A stretch of DNA of 64,000 bases from assembly GCF_033115175.1 (NCBI RefSeq), contig NC_084834.1, positions 122,942,275-123,006,274 of the forward strand, in the 5' to 3' direction. How positions within the stretch are numbered: position 1 is the stretch's first letter; each line of letters starts with the position of its first letter. The translations under genes were made by a program, and so were the position numbers. The stretch is from Lepus europaeus. Lineage: Eukaryota; Chordata; Mammalia; Lagomorpha; Leporidae. The notes under the pieces are model-generated. The model was given only the letters and a program-made list of their open reading frames with translations. It ran no database searches and was not told the DNA's origin. Of this stretch, positions 1-10,012 are shown one piece after another.

Positions 1-250
1 ATTGCCCATCTGCTGGTTCACTTTTCAAATGCCTGCAGCAGCTGGGGCTGAACCAGGCCAAAGCCAGGGAAAGAAGCTAGGAACTGGGAGCCACATGGTG
101 ACAGACTTGACTATCCGAGCTGCCACCCGCTGCCTCCTGGGGTGTGCATTAGCAATAAGCTATAACTGGGAACAAAGCTGTGACTTGAATCTGCAAGCTC
201 CAACGTGGGATGTTGGCATCCCAAGCATGTTAACCACTCTGCCAAATGCC
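1..250 (-). mobile_element. CSINE, cut by window start
   Basis: CATCTGCTGGTTCAC.. through GGATGTTGGCATCCC, the antisense CSINE order. Confidence 0.75.
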
Positions 251-336
251 TGCCCTCAGATATACCAGTCTTTTAGTCCTGTCTTTCCATGAACTTTTTG
301 AAGTATCCACGTGTGTATTTGCAGAAAGAACAGGAG

Positions 337-674
337 GGGCCGGCACTGTGGTGTTGTGGGTAAAGCCGCTGCCTGCAGTGCCAGGATCCCATATAGGCGC
401 CAGTTTGAGTCCCAGATGCTTCACTTCCGATTCAGCTCTCTGCTATGGCCTGGGAAAGCAGTAGAAGATGGCCCAAGTCTTTGGGCCCCTGCACCCACGT
501 GGGAGACCTGGAGGAGGCTGCTGGCTCCTGGCTTTGGATTGGCACAGTTCCGGCCATGGTATCCATCTGGGGAGTGAACCAGCGGATGGAAGTCGTCTCT
601 TGCTCTCTCTCTGCCTCTGCCTCTCTGTAACTCTGCCTTTCAAATAAATAAATCTTAAAAAAAAAAAAAAAGAA
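337..674 (+). mobile_element. CSINE, full length
   Basis: GGGGCCGGCACTGTGG head to CAAATAAATAAATC and A tail. Confidence 0.92.
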
Positions 675-1479
675 TAAAAGAACAAGAAAGATAAACCAGA
701 GATGCTGATGAAGGTAATTTAATGTAAGGGGGACAGACAATGAGATGATTACCTCCTTTTGAAAAGTTGAACATAAACTAACTCAGAATAATTACTTCAA
801 GTTACATTTCTTTTTTTAAAACAGTATTCTCAGCATCTCCTTAGAGGTGGGTTTCTGGTTCGTAGTGATGTTGATCCTGTCAAAAGTACGTAAGAAACAA
901 ATGCTTGCAGCAGTATAGGGCATAATGGAAAGGCACTTTAAGCTGACGGATTTAGGACTTCCTGTGTGTGTAGACCAAGTGCAGATAAGCTCAGGCACTG
1001 GACAGAGGATGCTAGGAGATAAGGCAGCCTTCAGCACCGGGTATTTGTAGGACTTATTTGGCCTCATTTCACAGGGTCAAGGTCTGGCAAAGTCAGAGGG
1101 AAGCTGAGGGGAGGTGCGGTCATTGGAATGTAAGAAGACAAAGTGTCATGTGTCAAGGGGCTCGAGTGCTTCTAGGATGTGGTCAGCTCGGTGCTGGCTT
1201 AACGGGTGTGAAGCTCCCCATCTGTAAGGTCCACAGGACGTGAGAAGTCACAGCAATCCTTTGAAAATTACTGACGACGGTCACAAAGGCATTTTTTTTT
1301 TATGTTGGAAACACCAATTATTTTACAGGCAAAAAAAATCCTCCTTCCATTATTATACCACGGGTGGAGTTTATGAGTTAGCCAAAATGTCAATTATTTC
1401 TTTGCCAGCACAGAGCTTAGCTTCCTGTCTCCTGCTTTTACTAAGCAGAACTTTAGTTTAGGACAATTTGCTAGTCATT
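675..1479. other. Unique sequence, no gene seen
   Basis: No coding frame, RNA gene or recognisable repeat. Confidence 0.4.
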
Positions 1480-2060
1480 TGATCAGGACAGCTGCCTGGG
1501 TGTGGTCACTGGCTGGTACTGTAACCCAATACTGCCACACAGTCGCTCACACTGCCCCAGCTTTGGCTGTTGGATTCTTTGGAGTTGGCCCCTTGCCCTG
1601 TGGCACGCCCCTGTCCTGTTGTTGCTTTGCCTTGCTTTTTAGCACATCCTTACTTTTCCGTGTCTCCATATGCTCCAGGATCAACTTGTATTTTTCCTAT
1701 CCAATCCAGGGATCATTCCTAGTCCCGAGGAACCTTGGTTCCTGTGACAGAAAACTAGTTTCAGAACCCAAGATCTGGGCACAAAATCAGTTCCTTGCCC
1801 CTGCTGCTGGGGGGTATCCCTGGAGGCCCCTCTGTGGACGAGCTAGGAAATGCAGGTATGCCTGTGCTTCCGTGTGCACACAGTGTATCCCGACCTTCTC
1901 AGAATCAGTGAGTTCATAGCCTCATTTCAGCCTCATCTCATTCCTTGCTTGCTTGTAACTTTTTCCCCTGATGATGAGAAGCCTGTCTGTTATCTACAGT
2001 TTATGTTTGTTAAACCCCACTCTAAGTGTAGACCAGTTACACAGTTCCAGAATTGCTAGC
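1480..2060 (+). mobile_element. Old L1 (L1M) 3' region
   Basis: Blocks such as CTCCAGGATCAAC, CCAAGATCTGGGC and GAGCTAGGAAATG match the mammalian L1M 3' region. Confidence 0.55.
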
Positions 2061-2384
2061 TAGACTGCACCTCTGAGGAACAGTTTGCAGCTGGAATGCA
2101 GTGTTTGCCTTTTGTCTCTGGCTTTATAGGGTCCTGGCAAAACATTGTGTTCAAAAGTGAAGGCAGCCCCCAGACCCACAAATACATTCCTATGTGGGCA
2201 CGCATGCGCTTTTTAAAAGTTGACTCATCCTTGTTGCACTCCAGATAACCCAGGTGCAAAACGTGGCAACCGCGTCTTCCACTGAAGTCATTCAAAGGAA
2301 CCGGATAAATTCCTCATTCAGTCCAGTGTCCCATAAACTGCCTCCTGGAGAACAAATCCTTTTGATTCTTCTGGTCAGTGTCTT

Positions 2385-2696
2385 ATGGCTTCATTCATTC
2401 ATTTACAAGGCAGATTGATGGAAAGACAGGTAAAGACAGAGAGCTTCTATCTGCTGGTTCACTCTCCAAATGCCTGCGACAGCCAGGACAAGGCCAGGCC
2501 AAACCCAGGAGTCAAATACTCCATCCAGGTCTCATATATGGGTGGCAGGAACCCAGGTACTTGGGCCATCACCCACCACCTCCCAGGTGCATGAGCAGAG
2601 AGCTAGATCAGAAGTACAAAGTAGTCAGGACTCGAACATGGGGTGCAGATGTCCCAAACAGCAGCTTAACCTGTTGTGCCAGAAGGCCACCCCAAG
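2385..2696 (-). mobile_element. CSINE, old
   Basis: Antisense order complete from ATTTACAAGGCAG to GTGCCAGAAGGCCACCCC. Confidence 0.8.
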
Positions 2697-2760
2697 ACAC
2701 AACGTTCAAGGGTGCAGTCTTGGGGGGCGGGTGTTTGGCCCAGCTATTAAGATGCTCACA

Positions 2761-2956
2761 TCCCACACTGGGGTGCCTGGGTCTCGTATCCCACACTGGG
2801 GTGCCTGGGTCTTGTATCCCACACTGGGGTGCCTGGGTCTTGTATCCCACACTGGAGTGCCTGGGTCTTGTATCCCACACTGGAGTGCCTGGGTCTCGTA
2901 TCCCACACTGGGGTGCCTGGGTCTCGTATCCCACACTGGAGTGCTTGGGTTCAACC
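2761..2956 (+). repeat. 28-bp x 7 minisatellite inside a SINE
   Basis: Seven head-to-tail copies of a unit starting TCCCACACTGGGGTGCCTGG, differing at a few G/A and C/T positions. The unit is the 'CATCCCATACTGGAGTGCC' part of an old CSINE, which continues on both sides. Confidence 0.95.
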
Positions 2957-3045
2957 CCGGGCTCTTGCTTCTGAATTCAGCTTTCTACTAACGCAGACCC
3001 TGGGAGGCAGCCATGACAGCTCCAGGAGTTAAAACCCTGCTATAT

Positions 3046-3367
3046 GGCCGGCGCCGCGGCTCACTAGGCTAATCCTCCGCCTTGCGGCGCCGGCACACCG
3101 GGTTCTAGTCCCGGTCAGGGCACCGATCCTGTCCCGGTTGCCCCTCTTCCAGGCCAGCTCTCTGCTGTGGTCAGGGAGTGCAGTGGAGGATGGCCCAAGT
3201 GCTTGGGTCCTGCACCCCATGGGAGACCAGGAGAAGCACCTGGCTCCTGCCATCGGATCAGCACGGTGCGCCAGCCGCAGCGCGCCGGCCGCGGCGGCCA
3301 TTGGAGGGTGAACCAACGGCAAAAGGAAGACCTTTCTCTCTGTCTCTCTCTCACTGTCCACTCTGCC

Positions 3368-3399
<32 letters not shown>
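3046..3399 (+). mobile_element. Young CSINE, poly-A form
   Basis: GGCCGGCGCCGCGGCTCAC.. to a ~33-A tail; target duplication AAAACCCTGCTAT at 3031 and about 3400. Confidence 0.95.
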
Positions 3400-3405
<6 letters not shown>

Positions 3406-3785
3406 CTGCTATGCACATCAGCCACCTGGACTGAGTTCCTGGCATCCAGCTTCAGCTTAGTGGGCGTCTGGGAGAGTGAGCCAGTGGCTGGAGCCCTCTG
3501 TCCAGCTCTCTTCATCTTTTTCTCTGTCAGATAAGTAAATAATGGTGCTACTGCAAAGGAATATTTCAGGTGGAACACCCCCGTTACTACATATGGCTTA
3601 CTTCCAAAACCTACACTTCTACAAAATCAAAGTGAAGAATTCAGCCACAAAAGAGAGGGTATATGATTACAATGATGAGATGTGTATGAGAAAAACAACC
3701 TCTATCAGGAAAATGTGGGTTGTTTACTTCATCTTTAAAACTGAATATCTTAGGAAGTGGTGATTAATTTATTTTCAACAAGGAA

Positions 3786-3954
3786 ATTTTTTTTTTTTTA
3801 AGATTTCTTATTGTTTGAGAGGCAGAGTTACAGACAGAGGGAGAGACAGAGGTCTTCCATCGACTGGTTCACTCCCCATATGGCTGCAGTGGCTGGAGCT
3901 GGGTGGATCTGAAGCTAGGAGTCCAGAGCTTCCTCTGGGTCTCCCACGCGGGTG
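3786..3954 (-). mobile_element. CSINE, truncated
   Basis: A-tail side through TCTCCCACGCGGGTGC, then breaks off. Confidence 0.8.
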
Positions 3955-4165
3955 CTTCCCAAGAAGCTCCTCCCGGGGACTTCAAAGAAAAGATGACTAA
4001 CACGAGACACAGACGCTCATCTCACTAAAGACAGCTGCAAGGGAGGAAAGAGGTCCTTTAACTAAACACTCACACACCGGTATCCGGACCCACCTAGCGA
4101 CCCAGCACTCACGGAGGCCCACGGAGGCCCACTCCAAGTGGCGCACAGACCCAAAGGAGCAAAGT

Positions 4166-4305
4166 TCAACAGCTGAGCGGCAGAGCAGTCAGGACGCCCC
4201 CGGGACGCCCCATCCCACCCTGGAGTCCCTGGGTTCTGTCCCAGCTCCACTTCCGCTCCAGCTTCCTGCTTAGCTGCACCCCGGGAGACGGCAGGTGCAC
4301 CTGCT
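4166..4305 (+). mobile_element. Old CSINE fragment
   Basis: CATCCCACCCTGGAGTCCC..TCCAGCTTCCTGCTTAG matches the old CSINE head and middle. Confidence 0.5.
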
Positions 4306-4379
4306 AGGTAGCCCTCGGAGCTGGGCTGCTGACTACGAGTACAGGCGCACCGGGGTTAGGGTCTGCTCACCCTTCCCTC

Positions 4380-5060
4380 TCCCCTCCCTACCTTCTCAGC
4401 TGAGCCGGGACCCGCCGGCGAGGGCGGGGACTCGGGCCTCAGAGCGGCCAATGGAGCGGCAGCGTCTTCGTGCCTAGCCAATCGCATGCGCCAGGGGACC
4501 GCCCTCACGCGGTGATTGACAGTCGCGTCTCCCAGGGTTCTCGCAGTCAGCGGCGGGGGAAGAGGGCGGGCCCCGCGTGAGAACTCTCGCGATAGTGCGG
4601 GTCTCGTCCTGAATCTTGGTCACCTGGTTCGGACACCTGGATGTCGCCTCCCGGGCTGGGATGTGGGAGGTAGGGGCGGCTGCGTTCGCGCCGCAATCCG
4701 TCCGGTTCCTTTCCCGGCGTTCGCCCCGGCGGCCCTGGGCGGAAGGGCCGCGAGATGTGCAGAGACCCGGCGGCGCCGGGCCGAGCGCCCACTGCGCGGC
4801 GCGGACCCCGAGCCCCGAAGGGGACACCTCCCGTCGCCGGCCTGCCTGCAGCCCGTGCTTCCTCGGCGAGCCCAGCCGGCCCCGCGGGACCGGGCCAGGG
4901 GCCCTGAAGCCGCCGAGCCCGCCGCCGGGCGCTGAGCTGGCAAACCCCGCAAAGCCGGCGCACAGGGCCCGGTGAAAAAGCCCCATTGTTGTGGCTCCGC
5001 GAGGGGAGGAGCCGCCAGGTGCGGGTGGGACAGGAGACGCGGGAACGCTCGTGCAGTGAA
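4380..5060. promoter_or_regulatory. Orphan CpG island promoter
   Basis: About 0.7 kb CpG-dense sequence with CCAAT at 4448 and 4478 and TCTCGCGATA at 4585. Possible plus-strand donors are GAG/GTAGGG near 4668 and CAG/GTGCGG near 5017; a minus-strand CAG/GTGACC lies near 4621. No protein exon is recognised; the open frames on both strands look like GC artefacts. Candidate lncRNA promoter. Confidence 0.65.
4585..4594. promoter_or_regulatory. TCTCGCGATA element
   Basis: One base off the palindrome TCTCGCGAGA, the CpG-island promoter element bound by BANP. It suggests a real promoter close by. Confidence 0.5.
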
Positions 5061-5339
5061 CCGGAGCCCCTGAGGACGGGCTTCGAAAAATCCGTCATGA
5101 CCACACCCACAGGAGTGGGAAGCAAGCGAGCTGGCCCTCGCACACCGGTGCGCATAGCAGGATGCACCAGCGCCAGTGTCCATCACCAGCGGACACACAC
5201 ATTGTGGGTTCTCACACCACCAGGAAGTTCTGGTCCATGCTGCAAGCGTGAGGACAAGCCCTGCACGGCTCCGCCTGTGGGAGGGACTTGGCGCCCTCAA
5301 GTTGACAGAAAGCAGAAGGGTGACAGCCAGGTTGTGGGC

Positions 5340-5535
5340 AGTGGGCAACGGGAAGTCACTGTTGAGTGGGTGCAGAATGTATTTGGGGTGATGGTAAACT
5401 TCCATGAATGGGTGTTGGTGGCACAATCACGAATGTACTTAACACCACTGAATTGCACGCTTAGAACGATTAAAAGGATCAATTTTGTTGTGTGTATTTC
5501 ATCAAAACACTCAGCAGATGAGATTTAAAGTCACA
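5340..5535 (+). mobile_element. L1M 3' end
   Basis: GGGGTGATGGTAAAC..ACTGAATTGCACGCTTAG..ATTAAAAGG is the common L1M 3' UTR. Confidence 0.65.
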
Positions 5536-6376
5536 GCGTCTGCATTGCACAACCCTAATTTTTGCAAACATTCTCAAACTTATCTGAAAACCAAGTGAAA
5601 TACGCGTCCAAAGCCTCCACTTGCCCTTTATCAAGGGAAGGCTGTCTTCTCAGTAGGACCTGTGACTTGAGGGACTAATTTTTCCGTGCCAGAACTCCTA
5701 GAAGCCCAGCCACACATGGCACACAGAGACTGGCGCCACTGCATCAGGTCGTTTGTATTTGGTACATAGCCGAGTGGCAGTGCCCGTGACTGGGAAATGG
5801 GCGGGTCTTATTTGCCGGAGAGGGGGTCTGCATGCTGCCTGCACATAATTACTGTATTCCAAGTGTGACTTTTCTGTTCATCTGACAAATCGGAAAACGC
5901 CTGATTCCTTTTGTAGGTGGGAGAACAGAGGCATCCGAGCTGAAATGGCACAGCCACGTGTGGTCTGTGAACCTAGAGGCGGTGTGACTGGGTAAGTGCT
6001 TACCATGTTTCCATCTGGGCTTTCAGTTAGTAATGGGAACAAAATTACCTCGTCGCCATAAAAACGAGTGACCATTGTGTAAAGCAAAGAATCCATATTA
6101 AACTTCTAATAGAAAAGTCAAATACATCTGCAAACGAGACATTTGAAATATTAGTTGGTAGTAACAAAGTAATGTCAGCAGCCCGAGTTTTAAGTGGCAG
6201 GAGAGGTTTAAATGAAGGGATCCCATCCCTGATACACAAAGTAGCAATTAACTGAGAACGGATGAAAAGTGAGCGGAAGTGGACTCGGGAAACTGCACAT
6301 AAGGGATTCTCCCGCTGCGGCTGATGAGCTTCCACCTTCAAAGGAAACCGAAGTACCCAAACTGTGAGGGCTTCAG
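5536..6376. other. Unique sequence with a possible MIR
   Basis: No gene; only the weak MIR-like stretch at 5890. Confidence 0.4.
5890..5990 (+). mobile_element. Possible MIR fragment
   Basis: GGGAGAACAGAGGCATCCGAG..GGCACAGCC resembles the MIR core. Weak. Confidence 0.3.
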
Positions 6377-6386
6377 AAAACCATCC

Positions 6387-6685
6387 GGGCCGGCGCCGCG
6401 GCTCAATAGGCTAATCCTCCACCTGCCGCGCTGGCACACCGGGTTCTAGACCTGGTCCAGGCGCCAGATTCTGTCCCGGTAGCCCCTCTTCCAGTCCAGC
6501 TCTCTGCTGTGGCCCAAGTGCTTGAGCCCTGCACCAGCATGGGAGACCAGGAGAAGCACCTGGCTCCTGGCTTCAGATCAGCGCGTGCGCCGGCCACAGC
6601 GGCCATTGGGGGGTGAACCAACGGAAAAGGAAGACCTTTCTGTCTCTCTCACTGTCCACTCTGCCTGTAAAAAAAAAAAAAACAA
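6387..6685 (+). mobile_element. Young CSINE, poly-A form
   Basis: Flanked by AAAACCATCC at 6377 and 6686. Confidence 0.93.
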
Positions 6686-6704
6686 AAAACCATCCAGCAG
6701 GCAG

Positions 6705-6945
6705 CATGGCACAGGCAATGCAGCTGCCTGCAGCACTGGCATCCGGTTTGGCTGCCAATTTCAATCCCAGCTAGTCCACTCCCATTCAAGTTCCCAGCTT
6801 TATGCACCTGGGAAAGCAGCAGGAGATGACCCAAGTGCTTGGGCCCTGCACCCAGGAGGGAGACCTGGAAGAAGCTCCTGGCTCAGGTCTGGCCCAGTCC
6901 TGCCCAAGGCAGCCATTTGGGATGCCAGCATTGCAGGAAAACTAC
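6705..6945 (+). mobile_element. CSINE, 3' shortened
   Basis: GCTGCCTGCAGCACTGGCATCC through GGCAGCCATTTGGG. Confidence 0.75.
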
Positions 6946-7468
6946 CACACTGGTCCCAAATAGAATCTTGAACTAGAAAAGTCTTCGTGAAAAATCCATA
7001 CTATGAATAAACTATGCACAAATTTCAAAATTTTGGACCAAACTAATCTTTTAATTCCATTTCCCAAGACCTTTTTGAGCTTTGCAGTAAAAGTTCTACT
7101 TAGATGCCATAGAGCCCTCCAAAACTGGGTGTCCTCACCCAATACGCAATACCCAGGAGGTGAAAGAAGTTATTGGAGTGTTAATCCCTCTCACTAACCC
7201 TACCTCTCAAATATATTTATTAAAAAAGTGCAGAGCGAGGAGTTAGGCAGCGTTCAGTCCCTCAGCTCCCTGAGAACAAACGCAGTGAGTGCTACAGGTT
7301 CATGTGGGGGCTGAGTGTGGACCTCTGGTCGTCCAGTGCACACGGCCTTGCCTTGGCTAGTGAGGCAGGAGAGAGCCAACGTCCAGGGAGAGCAGCAAGA
7401 GGAAAATTCAGAAAAAGCTGAGGGCGGGGTGGGGGGATGTTTGTTTTACTTGCTTCAAAGTACGTTTT
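6946..7468. other. Unique sequence
   Basis: Nothing recognised. Confidence 0.4.
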
Positions 7469-7483
7469 AAAAGCAGCTGGCTC

Positions 7484-7799
7484 GCCGGCACTGTGGCTTA
7501 ACAGGCTAATTCTCCGCCTTGCTGCACCAGCACACTGGGTTCTAGTCCAGGTTGGGGCGCTGGATTCTATCCTGGTTGCCCCTCTTCCAGGCCAGCTCTC
7601 TGCTATGGCCCGGGAAGGCAGTGGAGGATGGCCCAAGTGCTTGGGCCCTGCACCCGCATGGGAGACCAGAAGCACCTGGCTCCTGGGTTCGGATCAGCAC
7701 GATGTGCCGGCCACAGCAGCCATTGGAGGGTGAACCAACGGCAAAAAGGAAGACCTTTCTGTCTCTCTCACTATCCACTCTGCCTGTTAAAAAAAAAAA
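7484..7799 (+). mobile_element. Young CSINE, poly-A form
   Basis: Flanked by AAAAGCAGCTGGCTC at 7469 and 7800. Confidence 0.95.
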
Positions 7800-8077
7800 A
7801 AAAGCAGCTGGCTCAAAGACAGCCTGCCTGCTCTCAGAAAGGCCAGAAAGCTGGTCGGCAAGCACATTGTGGGAGGGGATAGTCACAGTTCTCCAGTGAT
7901 ACCAGAGTACTGCCCCCACAACCCAGGACCCCGGCCAGTGTCCCCAGTGATATCTCAGCCCAGAAACTGGCCAGGGTCTTCCTGAGAGCACCCCTCTGCC
8001 CTACAATGCCGGAGCTCCTGACAACTTCCTCCCCTCCCTCAGATTCACAGCTATTGCATTCCAGGAGTCCATGGCTC

Positions 8078-8600
8078 TGAACACCCGGGCTCATGCCTTG
8101 CGACCACTAAGAACGCAGAGCATGGACAAGGAAGGCTGATTGCATGTGCAAAGTTTATTGAAGAGATGCTCCCAAAGGGGGTTGCTGTTAGGAGACGCGC
8201 TCCTATCGAGGTTTTTATGGGCTATAAAGGAAAGTTTTCATGACTGGTCTGGGAGAGGCAAAGGGGACACTCAGCAGTGACTTCTGATCGGTTCTTGGCT
8301 GTGGGAACTGGATGACAGCTAAGTCTGCAATCACAGAAGCTGGCTGCCTCCAGGTCTCAGCACCACAGTGGGGAGGGGCACCCCTGCCCCTGCTACCGTC
8401 TGAAGAGGTGACTGTAACCGCTGTCAGGGAGCAGGGCCGACGACTGCTCTGGCTCCTTCAAGCTGGCGATGCTGGGGACAGCAGTCAGGGTTCTTCCTCC
8501 AGAGGCCTGCCAGGGGTCCTGGACGGAAGGCCTGCATATGTGATAACCTGTAGACCAGGACTCAAGTCTTACAAACCTGCTCAGCCTTGTCCCCAATAGT
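8078..8600 (-). mobile_element. 3' LTR of the gag provirus
   Basis: Similar to 12305-12800 (shared blocks around TTATTGAAGAGA and TCATGA.TGGTC). The lower edge TGAACACC would be the ...GGTGTTCA end on the minus strand. It contains a TATA-like TTTATAG and an AATAAA. The upper edge is uncertain. Confidence 0.65.
8154..8159 (-). terminator. Polyadenylation signal AATAAA in 3' LTR
   Basis: TTTATT on the plus strand reads AATAAA on the minus strand. It is the only one I noticed downstream of gag in this provirus and would end a gag transcript. Confidence 0.5.
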
Positions 8601-8794
8601 TCTGCAAGACCATTGAACCCATCCACTGTTGCTTCCTATCCCTGTTGAACCGTGAGCATAAGGTTAGGAGTGACAGCACAGGGCCAGTTCAGGGAGGCAG
8701 GAGCAGTTAACAACAGAGAAAGCACGGTCCAGTCCTAATAGTGAGCACAGTGGTGCCGTGACTGAGCTACAGCGTGGGGAACCAGCTTCCAGCC

Positions 8795-9040
8795 AGGTGT
8801 GCTTACGTGAACTGCGAGGGGGTCCTTTTCCCTTCTGAATAGCTGGAGTCCCTCAGTCACCTCCCAGGAGCAGTCACCGTTCTCTTCGGAGGTGTTGCAG
8901 CCATCCTCTGGGATGGGGTCTGAAGTTGGTTTGGAAGCCCAGGCTTTTTGAGAGTGGTACATCCAGTACTCTAGTCCAGGCACCTTTAGCTGCTGCAGTA
9001 CAAAGCATGATGGGATAGGGTCCCTCCCACGCTCCTTTTG
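8795..9040 (-). pseudogene. Integrase C-terminus remnant (frameshifted)
   Basis: One frame reads KGAWEGPYPIMLCTAAAKGAW, like the W-GPY block of gammaretroviral integrase. A second frame picks up as EYWMYHSQKAW, like the WxHHSxxK segment, and runs on to a W..V..LQLFRR tail typical of the pol end. The shift between frames and the lack of upstream pol make it non-functional. Confidence 0.6.
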
Positions 9041-9436
9041 GGCTGGGGGCTGGGGGCAGGGCAGACTTCACCAGCACAGATCTCCTGCACAGGCAGTCTG
9101 CTCTCAGGGCTGGGTTGCTGAAAGCTGTCCTGTCTGCCAAAACTGCCTGTCTTATCCCTCATCTAGCAGGAAATCAGGACTGGAAAAGTTCTGAGGGGCA
9201 GTTTCTAGTGCATAGAAAAGCCAGGGGTCAGAGGGAGGTCTGGGGGCTGTGGGTTCCCTGAGATAAACTTTTTTGAGGTATCACTGGAGGGTGTCACTGG
9301 TCTTTTCTAGGACTGAGGACTCCAGGCACCACACAGATGCTACTGAATAACTAGCACCTTAGAGACACCCTGAGTAGAGGTGGCCTGGAAAGAGAGGTCA
9401 TTGTCACTTTGTAGGCTTCTGGGGAGCAAAATCAAG
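9041..9436 (-). other. Decayed provirus interior
   Basis: No recognisable coding sequence between the two integrase fragments. Confidence 0.4.
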
Positions 9437-9530
9437 CAATCTTCTCAGACGCCAACACCTTCACTTCAGAGGCCCTCGGTTCTGAGGGGAAGGTGTCCAC
9501 CCAGGTCAGTTTGATGGCTTCGGGAATCAA
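9437..9530 (-). pseudogene. Integrase core fragment
   Basis: The minus strand reads TWVDTFPSEPRASEVKVLAS, close to the GWVEAFPT..ASEV segment of class I integrase cores, and then hits a stop. Reverse transcriptase and RNase H are not seen. Confidence 0.5.
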
Positions 9531-9818
9531 GGGGGCCACTGAGGCAGACTGGCCACCAGGTCAGGTTCTTTGCTAAGATGCAACAGCCCTAAAGCCATCA
9601 TGCCCCTTCCTATTACGGAGCGAAAACCAGGCAATGTTGGGGCTGGGACCCTGCCGCCTGGGGGCCTTGTATCAGCTGGTACAAGGAGTGGGTATTTCCC
9701 CATGCCAGGGTCCAGAGTCAGCAATGGCTCTAATAGCCAGGAGTGGCTGAGCTGGTTGAGGGTCTCAGGCAGTGGAAAAGTGGCTGTGGCCTTGTTTCTA
9801 TCTTCTAGTGCACACCTC

Positions 9819-9950
9819 TCACCATGCTAAGGGAAGAGGGGACAGACCTGGGTTACAGAGAAGGGCAGAAAAGGCAGCTCGTGTCCAGGAGGAAATTGCT
9901 TCCTCCCCTCTACTGCCGGGCTGCCCGGGGCTCTCGAATACAGGTGATCT
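9819..9950 (-). pseudogene. Possible retroviral protease fragment
   Basis: Just after gag the minus strand reads NFLLDTS, resembling the FLVDTGA active-site stretch with the glycine lost, flanked by stops. Weak evidence. Confidence 0.35.
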
Positions 9951-10012
9951 GGGTAGTGGGAGCCTGTAGGCGTAGGCGTAGGCATGGCCCCGGCCCCAGG
10001 GGTCCTCTTGGG

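Larger units (their letters stand above)
2722..3540 (+). mobile_element. Old CSINE holding the minisatellite and a young CSINE
   Basis: Head at 2722, internal 28-bp expansion, then body to 3045, interrupted by the 3046-3399 insertion, tail to about 3540 (CAGATAAGTAAATAA). Confidence 0.65.

Noticed and set aside
337-360. tRNA gene signals (A and B box in CSINE heads)
   Set aside because: CSINEs derive from tRNA and keep GGTTCGAGTCC-type boxes, but no cloverleaf tRNA was seen.
2608-2954. Open frames of 80-198 codons with repeating peptides across 2378-2991
   Set aside because: They are readings of the 28-bp tandem repeat in a SINE; 28 is not a multiple of 3, so all frames stay open by repetition.
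2761-2956. CRISPR-like regular repeats
   Set aside because: Units are head to tail with no unique spacers, in a mammalian SINE.
8560-8735. Possible env remnant
   Set aside because: No frame or motif of an envelope protein; the gap between pol end and LTR is too short.
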